NCBI GenBank assembly: GCA_965229635.1
Contig: OZ245894.1
Span: forward strand, 5,828,001-5,892,000
DNA: 64,000 nt
Reading direction: 5' to 3'
Source of the DNA: BQJU01 sp965229635
Lineage (GTDB): Bacteria; Bacteroidota; Bacteroidia; Chitinophagales; Saprospiraceae
The position numbers and the translations under genes are program-made. Below the pieces are notes generated by a model that worked only from the letters and a program-made list of their open reading frames with translations, ran no database searches and was not told the DNA's origin. The number at the start of each line of letters is the position of its first letter. The first letter of the stretch is position 1. Positions 25,770 through 35,100 of this stretch are shown piece after piece.

Positions 25770-27089
25770 ATGTATAGACTCAAGAAGTTCCTTAACTGGA
25801 CTACCAATATGGGAATCGGCCCGAAGCTGGATTTCTACGACCAGTTGAAGTTCAGAGCATTTAACAAGGCTCTTCTTGCAGTTCTTGCAGCCTTCCTAAT
25901 GATGACAATTTTTGACATTTTTGAACACAATGAAACGCTGATTTACTCCGTACTTGGATTATTACTCGTGGTCTTTATTTTTGTGCTTAGCCATCTTCGC
26001 CTGCACATCATTGGTGCTTTAATTTTTGCAGTTGTTTACCCCATTCTTTTGTTTTTCCTTACAATCACTTACGGTGATGAACTGAACATTACCTATGCCT
26101 ATTTTGCCTTCATCGTGATCGTCCTATTGGCTTTTGAAAGCTTGTGGTTAAAGATTTTGCTTTCTTTATTTATATTCTCTCTTCAGGTGGTAAGTATTTA
26201 CTATACCCGTTTTTATGGAAGTATTATCGAAAAAGAAATTCCTTTTCTGGATGGTATCCTGGTATTAGTTTTGCCTTCTTTCGGCGTTGGTATTCTTATT
26301 TTGATGCAGGTGACCGCCATTAAAAAGCTATATCAGGATCAAATAAAGATAAATGAAGAGTTGGAAATAAAAAACCAAGAACTTACAGCCTCGCTTGAAC
26401 AAAATGAGGCCAAAAATCATCTGTTAGCTATTGTGGCTCATGACCTGAAGGAACCTGCCTCTACATTTATTAATCTAACACAAAACCTTGCCTATACCAT
26501 CCGAAAGGAGAAGCCGGAAGAACTTGAAAAAATAGCCCACAATTTTGAAATTTCTGGTACCAAGCTTTATCATATCATCTCTAATCTTCTGAGCTGGGTT
26601 ACCGTGCAACAAGGTGACCTTTCTTCACATCCTGATCAATCAAACCTTCTGGCGTTGGTGAATGAAGTGATCCAGACACTTAGCCTACAGGCCGAAGAAA
26701 AAAATATTACAATTAGATATGCTGGATCTCAGCCGGTTGAGTTTGTCACAGATGGTAATATTTTGAAAATTATCCTCTTTAATTTATTGAGTAATGCCAT
26801 TAAATTCACCTATACAGGAGGGGAAGTGGTCATCAGTTATCAAACTACTGGCGATGATCATATTATTGAAGTTATTGACTTTGGACAGGGAATTAAAGGA
26901 GATGTACTACAAAAAATCCAGGCTGGGGAAATCATCTCAACGAAAGGAACTTCTGATGAAAAAGGATACGGTATTGGGTTAAAGATTTGCTATGCTTTAA
27001 TTGAAAAACTGAATGGTAAATTAGAGGTCTCAAGTGAACTAAAAAAAGGATCAACTTTTCGGGTTTATATTCCCAAAACTCAACATTGA
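25770..27089 (+). CDS. membrane-bound sensor histidine kinase
   Basis: A 439-residue kinase with six predicted membrane helices between ~34 and ~182 and almost no extracytoplasmic domain, then a short coiled coil (~186-215). The catalytic core is complete: H224 in LLAIVAHDLKEPAS, N342 in LLSNAIKFT, D370-x-G372-x-G374 in VIDFGQGI and GYGIGLKI near 405. The HDLKEP form of the H-box is common in Bacteroidota kinases. No response regulator is adjacent. The signal is probably sensed in or at the membrane. It could phosphorylate one of the receiver domains encoded near 16-18 kb, but nothing in the sequence links them directly. Confidence 0.9.
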   Translation: MYRLKKFLNWTTNMGIGPKLDFYDQLKFRAFNKALLAVLAAFLMMTIFDIFEHNETLIYSVLGLLLVVFIFVLSHLRLHIIGALIFAVVYPILLFFLTITYGDELNITYAYFAFIVIVLLAFESLWLKILLSLFIFSLQVVSIYYTRFYGSIIEKEIPFLDGILVLVLPSFGVGILILMQVTAIKKLYQDQIKINEELEIKNQELTASLEQNEAKNHLLAIVAHDLKEPASTFINLTQNLAYTIRKEKPEELEKIAHNFEISGTKLYHIISNLLSWVTVQQGDLSSHPDQSNLLALVNEVIQTLSLQAEEKNITIRYAGSQPVEFVTDGNILKIILFNLLSNAIKFTYTGGEVVISYQTTGDDHIIEVIDFGQGIKGDVLQKIQAGEIISTKGTSDEKGYGIGLKICYALIEKLNGKLEVSSELKKGSTFRVYIPKTQH

Positions 27090-27098
27090 TAACAAAGT

Positions 27099-27131
27099 AA
27101 AAAAGTCCAGAGGAAAAACTTTCCTCCGGAC
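27099..27131 (-). terminator. terminator downstream of the giant-protein cluster
   Basis: GTCC-A-GAGGAAA and TTTCCTC-C-GGAC pair (11 bp with one mismatch) around AAC. On the minus strand the stem is followed by TTTTTT, so it ends leftward transcripts. It also lies just behind the histidine kinase stop on the other strand. Confidence 0.7.
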
Positions 27132-27191
27132 CAAATACCCCGAAAACGGGAACAACAACATCTAATCTACTTGCTAATAGTAATTACAAAA

Positions 27192-27231
27192 CCTTTTCCG
27201 CGCAAGATCATTATGCATTGCACGGAAAAGG
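27192..27231 (-). other. 9-bp stem with long loop in the 3' region
   Basis: CCTTTTCCG (27192-27200) and CGGAAAAGG (27223-27231) are exact complements separated by 22 bases, directly behind the stop of the duplicated fragment. It lacks a T-tract; perhaps a 3'-end stabilising structure. Confidence 0.35.
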
Positions 27232-27242
27232 AATAAGTAGTA

Positions 27243-28907
27243 TTAGTTGGTTGTCAAAATCATCTTCCTGGTAGCGTTGTAATCGTCTGTTTCCAGGGTG
27301 TAGTACAACATGCCTTTCAGCAAATCCCCAGACTTCACCACCACTTCATTGTAGCCTTTGGCAAAGTCATTGCGGATCAGCTTGATGGTCCGGCCATTGA
27401 TGTCCTGGATGCTCAGTGTGGCTTCCGTTGCCTGTGGCAGGTAAAAGCCAATCACCGTTGATTCCCGGAATGGATTCGGACGGTTTTGGTACAGCTCAAA
27501 GGCCTGGACCACTGTTGGTCCTTCATTGAAGTGTAAGCCCACTTCCAGTAGCTGATCACCAGCATTGTACGCCTCAGCCATGGTGTAGCGCGAGCTTACG
27601 CCCAATACTTCACTCCAGCGGGTAGCCGTGTTGGCGCGGAACTGTAATCCAAACAGGACGTCCTGATCCGTCAGGCTTTCCATCTGACCAGCCTCTCCAT
27701 TCCAGCTCATCGTGATCATGCCCTGATCCAGGTGTCTTAGGCCGATGTGAGCCTCGGTCATGATCTTTCCGTCCATGCCCACATACTCCACCTTGTCTGC
27801 ATCAAAGGTCAACGTCAGCTGATAGCCCTGAATCTGGTTCATGTCCTTAGCTCTGAAGTCCAGCTGGTAGGTTTGATTGGCCGCCAGCTGCTCATCCTGT
27901 AGCTCAAAGGCAAACAGTCCGTTCGTGATCCGGTCATCCAGGCTTGCAAAGTTGGCCTGTACACTACCGTTTACATCTCCGATCTTCACGCCCACAAAGT
28001 CCTGATTCAACTGCTCTACCGTCAGGTTGTTGTAGTTGATCACTTCGGGGAACACCTCACTCCATGGGTTGGATGGATCGGGGAATACATAGGCCGCATC
28101 CACAAAACGCCAGCTCGTGTTGTCTTCAAACTCCGTATCGATATTCAAGATCAGTTTTCTGATCTTGATGATATCAATGGTGGAGATGGAATGCGAGTTG
28201 TTGGCATCCGCCGCAATTATCTTGTACGGACTATCCAGTGGGGTTACCCCCAGGATGTGCTTGCTGATCAGTACCAGGTCAAAGGTCGATACCCCGTTTG
28301 CATGATCCAGATCAAGCAGAGGCGTTACTGTGTAGTCATAGCCACTTTCCAGGTTACTAAATTCATACTGGCCATTGCTGGTGGTCGTCATATCCATTTC
28401 CGTCTGTCCACTCAAGCCCACTTCTACACCTTCTACCTCTTCATCTTCCTCAGTCATGATCACACCGGCGATTCTTGAACCAACGCCTCCACACTCATCA
28501 CCTTCACAAGAACCCATGTTGTCTTGTACCAGGATGTAAGTTTCACAGAAGTCGTAGTTTGGTCCGCCTACACTACCATCAGGCTGTACTGAGTATGGGT
28601 TGTCTGCGTCGTCCCATGCGTAGATGCGTACGATCAAGGTCGCTGGGTCGTCACAAGTAGCTACCAAGCCAGTTACACTTGGATCTGGCAATTCAGATCC
28701 GGCAATAACTGAGTCTGCTCTGTGGATAGAGTACTTCAGAATCTCGGTTACGTTCTCGTTGGTTGGGTGCTGATCACCCTGACCTGTACAATCGTAGATT
28801 GGGCTGGCAATGAAGTCATTAGCCCAGATAGCCATGGCTGCACAATCCTCATCACCGTCGCCGTCAGCGTCAGTACCCGCTGGCTGTGGCATCAATTCGA
28901 TGGCCAA
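27243..28907 (-). CDS. truncated duplicate of the C-terminal third-of-gene of the neighbouring HYR/T9SS protein
   Basis: The frame encodes a near copy of the last ~600 residues of the 2,799-residue neighbour: the end of the HYR region, a short CarboxypepD-like insert (SRIAGVIMTEEDE), the dockerin-like DANNSHSISTIDIIKIRK, the cohesin-like domain, and a complete T9SS type A tail (NRPNPFRESTVIGFYLPQ). The frame is open upstream to the neighbour's TAG stop, but there is no signal peptide. The first in-frame ATG is at 28892 and a TTG lies at 28907, so an independently secreted product is unlikely. About a dozen residue differences (e.g. EEVEGVEV for ETVEGVAV) show the copy is not brand new. It could be a dead 3' fragment, a donor for gene conversion, or the product of stop-codon readthrough. 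Confidence 0.6.
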   Translation of the reverse strand: MAIELMPQPAGTDADGDGDEDCAAMAIWANDFIASPIYDCTGQGDQHPTNENVTEILKYSIHRADSVIAGSELPDPSVTGLVATCDDPATLIVRIYAWDDADNPYSVQPDGSVGGPNYDFCETYILVQDNMGSCEGDECGGVGSRIAGVIMTEEDEEVEGVEVGLSGQTEMDMTTTSNGQYEFSNLESGYDYTVTPLLDLDHANGVSTFDLVLISKHILGVTPLDSPYKIIAADANNSHSISTIDIIKIRKLILNIDTEFEDNTSWRFVDAAYVFPDPSNPWSEVFPEVINYNNLTVEQLNQDFVGVKIGDVNGSVQANFASLDDRITNGLFAFELQDEQLAANQTYQLDFRAKDMNQIQGYQLTLTFDADKVEYVGMDGKIMTEAHIGLRHLDQGMITMSWNGEAGQMESLTDQDVLFGLQFRANTATRWSEVLGVSSRYTMAEAYNAGDQLLEVGLHFNEGPTVVQAFELYQNRPNPFRESTVIGFYLPQATEATLSIQDINGRTIKLIRNDFAKGYNEVVVKSGDLLKGMLYYTLETDDYNATRKMILTTN

Positions 28908-29048
28908 ACCATTGATACATACTGGGGCTGGTGCCTTACAGTCTACTACCGTAAATGGTACATCTGCACTTGAGTAGTTTCCACAGCCGTCGTCTACGCG
29001 GATACCAAACTCATGGTCACCAATTGGGTATGTACCGCTGATGGTGAA
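27253..29048 (-). repeat. downstream copy of a 1.8-kb tandem duplication
   Basis: This stretch aligns without length change to 29110-30905 at a constant offset of 1,857 bp, at roughly 97-98% identity by eye. Divergence begins abruptly at 29049 on one side and at the stop codons on the other (TAA after ...LTTN here, TAG after ...LTN in the parent copy). The 61-bp linker between the copies holds a hairpin. Confidence 0.92.
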
Positions 29049-29056
29049 TTTAGAAA

Positions 29057-29082
29057 TGGGAGACCCTTTAAAGGATCTCCCA
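29057..29082 (-). terminator. hairpin after the HYR/T9SS gene, at the duplication junction
   Basis: TGGGAGA and TCTCCCA pair, then a C/A mismatch, then CC/GG around TTTAAA. On the minus strand it stands about 20 bases after the TAG stop and is followed only by a weak ATTTCTAAATTC tract, so termination may be inefficient. The in-frame continuation of the duplicate reads straight through it. Confidence 0.5.
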
Positions 29083-29102
29083 CTCTTTATAGTGTGTCCG
29101 CA

Positions 29103-32100
29103 CTAATTAGTCAAAATCATCTTCCTGGTAGCGTTGTAATCATCTGTTTCCAGGGTGTAGTACAACATGCCTTTCGGCAAATCCCCAGACTTCACCACCA
29201 CTTCATTGTAGCCTTTGGCAAAGTCATTGCGGATCAGCTTGATGGTCCGGCCATTGATGTCCTGGATGCTCAGTGTGGCTTCCGTTGCCTGTGGCAGGTA
29301 AAAGCCAATCACCGTTGATTCCCGGAATGGGTTCGGACGGTTTTGGTACAGCTCAAAGGCCTGTACCACTGTTGGTCCTTCATTGAAGTGTAAGCCCACT
29401 TCCAGTAGCTGATTACCAGCATTGTACGCCTCGGCCATCGTGTAGCGCGAGCTTACGCCCAATACTTCACTCCAGCGGGTAGCCGTGTTGGCGCGGAACT
29501 GTAAGCCAAACAGGACGTCCTGATCCGTCAGACTTTCCACCTGACCAGCCTCTCCATTCCAGCTCATCGTGATCATGCCCTGATCCAGGTGTCTTAAGCC
29601 AATGTGAGCCTCCGTCATGATCTTTTCGTCCATGCCTACATACTCCACCTTGTCTGCATCAAAGGTCAACGTCAGCTGATAGCCCTGAATCTGGTTCATG
29701 TCCTTAGCTCTGAAGTCCAGCTGGTAGGTCTGATTGGCCGCCAACTGCTCATCCTGTAGCTCAAAGGCAAACAGTCCGTTCGTGGTCCGGTCATCCAGGC
29801 TTGCAAAGTTGGCCTGTACACTACCGTTTACATCTCCGATCTTCACGCCCACAAAGTCCTGATTCAACTGCTCTACCGTCAGGTTGTTGTAGTTGATCAC
29901 TTCGGGGAACACCTCACTCCATGGGTTGGATGGATCGGGGAATACATAGGCCGCATCCACAAAACGCCAGCTCGTGTTGTCTTCAAACTCCGTATCGATA
30001 TTCAAAATCAGTTTTCTGATCTTGATGATATCAATGGTGGAGATGGAATGCGAGTTGTTGGCATCCGCCGCAATCAGCTTGTACGGACTATCCAGCGGGG
30101 TCACACCCAGGATGTGCTTGCTGATCAGTACCAGATCAAAGGTAGTTACCCCATTGAGGTGATCCAGGTCAAGCTCCGGTGTTACCGTGTAGTCATAGCC
30201 ACTTTCCAAGTTACTAAATTCGTACTGGCCATTGCTGGCGGTCGTCATATCCATTTCCGTCTGTCCACTCAGGCCTACGGCTACTCCTTCTACCGTTTCA
30301 TCTTCTTCGGTCATGATCACACCGGCGATTCTTGAACCAACGCCTCCACACTCATCACCTTCACAAGAACCCATGTTGTCTTGTACCAGGATGTAAGTTT
30401 CACAGAAGTCGTAGTTTGGTCCACCTACACTACCATCAGGCTGTACTGAGTATGGGTTGTCTGCATCGTCCCATGCATAGATGCGTACGATCAAGGTCGC
30501 TGGGTCGTCACAGGTGGCTACCAATCCAGTTACACTTGGGTCTGGCAATTCAGATCCGGCGATAACTGAGTCTGCTCTGTGGATAGAGTACTTCAGAATC
30601 TCTGTTACGTTCTCGTTGGTTGGGTGCTGATCACCCTGACCTGTACAATCGTAGATTGGGCTGGCAATGAAGTCATTAGCCCAGATAGCCATGGCTGCAC
30701 AATCCTCGTCACCGTCGCCGTCAGCGTCAGTACCCGCTGGCTGTGGCATCAATTCGATGGCCAAACCATTGATACATACTGGGGCTGGTGCCTTACAGTC
30801 TACTACCGTAAATGGTACATCTGCACTTGAGTAGTTACCACAGCCGTCGTCTACGCGGATACCAAACTCATGGTCACCAATTGGGTATGTACCGCTGATG
30901 GTGAAGTTTGGATAGCTGCCGCTCAGGCTTACTACTGATGGGTTGTCATCGCTGTTGAAGTCGATGCTACCGTCAGCGTCTACGTCCAGATAGATGATCA
31001 CTTCGATATCATCTGGTGTACAGTTCTCGTCTACTACGAAGGTAATCTCTACATCGCCAGTACAGTTCACGCCATCCTCGCTGCAGAACGCATCATATGG
31101 ATCTACTGTGATGATTGGGTCTACGTTGTCGTATACACGGATGTGCTGCTCGTACTTCCAGTAACCGCGTGATGCGATATCACGGATATTTGGAATCGGC
31201 TCTGCTCCCTGCTGTACAACTCCCGTGATTGGATCACGGGTTGCGTTCACGTCAATGGTAGAGTTGATCCAGTGTCCCGTTGGGTTGGTGATACCGTCAC
31301 ATGATGTACCTTTGGTGAAGGCAAATGGGTTGTTGTTCGCTTCGTTGTTATCACGGTCGAAGTAGGTAATGCCGTTTGGACGTACCAGTACCCATACATC
31401 TTCGTCACCTGGCTGTCCGTCACAGTCTTCGTCACGGCTTACCGTTACTGCCTGTGAAATGCCATCATACTCACACCAGTTAACTACCTGGAAGTGACGG
31501 AAGATCTTGTAACACTCGTCGCCAGAGGCGCTCAGCGTGTCGTCAGTGATCTCTACGGCCAACAGGTCGCAACCGATCTCTTCGTAGGCAATGGTATCTG
31601 GATTAGGCTCTCCACAGAATGCCTCAGCATCTTTAGGGAACTTGATCTCGTATTCGTGTACTTCGTTGATCGTGATGATCTGCTGGCAAGAGTTGGTCGA
31701 TACGTTGCCCTGTGCATCAATAGCACGGAAGCGACGGATAATCGTTCCAAAGCCACAGTCATCCAGGTTATCAATTGGAGGCAACTCCTGAGTGTAGGCT
31801 CCTGGACAGTTGTCCGTAGCCATCGCGTTTCCAAACAGTTCCTGCAGCAACAAGGTGTCGGTTGCAGAGAAGTTGTAGGGAAGGTCGTTACAGTCACGTA
31901 CTACTGCATGTGGTGGTGCACAGAATGGACGGATCTTGTCCTCTACCAGTACTTCCAACCAGCATACGTTGCTGTTGTCTGTTACCAGCTTGGTCGAACC
32001 GTCACAGTACATTACAGGAATGGTGTTACCTGCAATACCGTCGCCGTTGCGGTCGTCCCATACTCTCAATTCGATGGTCACCATATCGTTAACGTCGCAG

Positions 32101-35100
32101 CAGTTGAAGTCTACGTAGTCTCCCCATGGTGAGTAGAATGGAGGAATTGGGTTACAGGTAGTCGCGTCTTCACTGTACAATCTGCGTACTTCGATGCGGA
32201 TTGGGCCACAGTTGTCAGAACTTCCTTCGTCGATGTCAGCAGCGTATACGCGAGCGTAACCCTGTCCGCCGATTGAGATGTTCAGGTCGTCATCACATAC
32301 TGCGATGGGCTCTACCTGATCTTCTACCTGGAATGGACATTCGATCACTGCGATGTTACCACAGTCGTCTGTTACCGTGTAACGGAAACGGTGGCAGCCC
32401 AATGGAATGCCGCTTACAAATTGTGGCTGATTTGGACCTACGGTTACCACAACTACGTCTACATCTACGATGTCTACGATGTTGATGCCCCACTGGTCAT
32501 AAATCGTATCTTGTACAGTTGTTACTACTTCCGTGCTTACTTCGTAATCTGAACAGTTATCTGTTACCGTTGGTGCTGGAATAGCAAAAGCGGCAGTACA
32601 GTTGAATGGCCCAGTTGAGTAAGTCAAAATATCTGGAATACCGTCCCAGTCGTAGTCAACCTCAGGACAAGTCACCTCAGGTGCTGAGAAGTCACCTACT
32701 TTGATGATCTGTACAAAGATTTGTGATTCGATTGGGTTACACCAGTTCAGTACGTTCCAGCTACGGATAAACTTGTAGGCGCTTGGGCATACTTCAATGC
32801 GTGGCTGATCAGAGTACTGAGCCGCCAGGTTACAGTATTCTTGTGCACCTGCTACGCCCAGATTTACAAAGCCGGTGGCAGTTTGCACAAATGGCCAGCC
32901 GGTGATAGCTGGTGATGGGTTGTTCGCTTCGAAGTCTCCTTCGTCACACTCTACAAATGCAGTCAATGGTGGTACCATTACGTCGGCCACGGTCAACTTG
33001 CGAGCAGAGATTACCTGGCTACAGGCATCAGCTTCGTTACCCTTCTCATCAACTGCGGTGAAGGTACGAGTGATCGTGTTTGGTGCACAGTTGGGATCCA
33101 TGTTTACAACATCGGTCACACAAACCGTGATGTCTCCACAGTTATCTGATACAAAGCCATCGAATGGATCGCCATTAACCGGGTAGCCCGTCTTAGCCAA
33201 CAGATCCAACAACTGCTGCAGGCGCTGACGCTCCTGGAAGTTGGTTGGGTAAATCACGTTACCGTCTGCATCTGTCTTATAGCAGCGTGGTACGTTGGCT
33301 GGCAAAGTGCTCAGCGTCAACTCAAGGATATCGTCACATACCAATTCTACCAAGGCAGTAGAGGTCTGTGGGGTAGAGATGCCAGGTCCTTGTACTACAC
33401 CGTTGCCATCGCTGAAGATACTCCAGGTGTAATCACCCATGGTCGTAGCAAAGGTTCCGGTGGTCAACAAGGTATAAGTCTGTCCAGCTTCCAGTGGCAA
33501 GCTGATACGAATCAGTGGGTTGAAATCTGTGTAGAATGCGCCAAACTGAGTACTTGGGAACAATACAATTGCTCCGGTAGCTACCTGCTGGTCATTCTGG
33601 AAGATTACATTCGAACATGGCTGGTTAGCGTCAAAGCCTCCCTGGAACAACAGTGCCATAGCACCGCCGTTGGCGCCAGTGAAGTCGTCACTTTCAAAGA
33701 AGAAAGTATAGTAGTCTGATTGTGTTACAGTGAAGGTGAACAGGTCGTAAGAGAACTCGTCCTCTACGTCGTTTGCACCTGGGTTCTGGTAGCTCAATAC
33801 TTCATAGAAACATGGGTATTGCAGCGCCTGGATCGTTGGATCAGTGCCGTCAATCGTTCCGTCAAGCGTCTGTACATCTACTGAGAAGAACGCCATATCC
33901 GTGTCGTCTGGGCAATCCAGTACCGGATCGTCTTTGTCTTCTGCTGTGATATAGCCCCAGCACTGTGTGAACGCACCGGCATCTACACCTGAAGCGTAGG
34001 TGAATACGAAGTTAGTGATCTCAAGGATAGATGGAGTGTTACCACCTACTGGCAGCAAGCCGTCGTCCTCAATACCGATCAACAGGATCTGGCCTTGGGC
34101 TACGTCTACATCTACTGAACCACTTGCCTGTACGTTTCCTTGTGCAATGATGTTACCATCTACGTCAATTACAAACCAGTCCCAACCGCTATCAAAGCCG
34201 TTGTAGTCGTAATCGAAGCTTACATTACCGTCTGCTGGCATTACTGCCGCTGCAATTGCGTCGATACCCGTGGCATCAAAGTCTGATCCGTCGGATGGTC
34301 CTGCTGCCAGCGTCTGCAAGGTCAGGGTCGTAGAAGTGAATTCTACGGTTGACCAGTCAAGATCGGCTGCAGAAGTTGGTGGGTCCTGAGTAACCATCCA
34401 CTCTACTGCTGCGAATGGGCCTACAAAACCTTGAACTGGTGGAGGTACCGCCAAGGTTACATTTACCGGGAATTCGCCACATCCGTCTACAGTGGTTCCA
34501 TTTGATGGATCCTGGTCTACTACGGTGATGTCGAAATCGTCAGCTACCAAACATCCGAATTCTCCTACCAATACCATGCTTGGCAGAATCTCAGCCTGAC
34601 AGTTGTCGTTCAGGGTGATGTTGATATCGTCGTTACAAGCCAGGTTCGGGCTGGCTGCTGCATCTTGAGTTACGTTTACAAAGAAGTCTTCCTGACGAGT
34701 GTTGCCAGCTGCGTCAGTAGCTTCGATCAATACCTGGTATGATTCGTTGGCTTCGAAGAAACCAAAGTAAGTATCTCCACCTGGAGAAGGAATAATGATA
34801 CCTCCGGCAAATGGTGGGTTTACCGTTACAATTACTTCTACGTTATCGTTAGCAAGGTCACCGTCACAGTTGTCAGTGGCCGTTACTTCAAAAATAACAG
34901 TTGCGATGTTAGACTCACATGGGTCCAATTCTACGTTGATATCCTGTGAAGGATAAATGATGATTGGTGCCCAGTTGTCTGGCTGATCGGTTACTACGAT
35001 TTGGGCATCAACAGTAACGCCGCCGTAGTTGGCTACCAGCAATTGGCCGCTGTTGGCTGCGCTCAACGTTACAGTATACTCAACGTATACGCTATTGCCG

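Noticed and set aside
27253..30905. Insertion sequence or transposon as cause of the 1.8-kb duplication
   Set aside because: No transposase gene, no terminal inverted repeats and no target-site duplication are visible at the borders. A simple tandem duplication explains it.
31494..32132. 212-codon + strand frame inside the HYR protein gene
   Set aside because: Antisense to a continuous 2,799-codon frame with clear HYR domains; no recognisable protein features.
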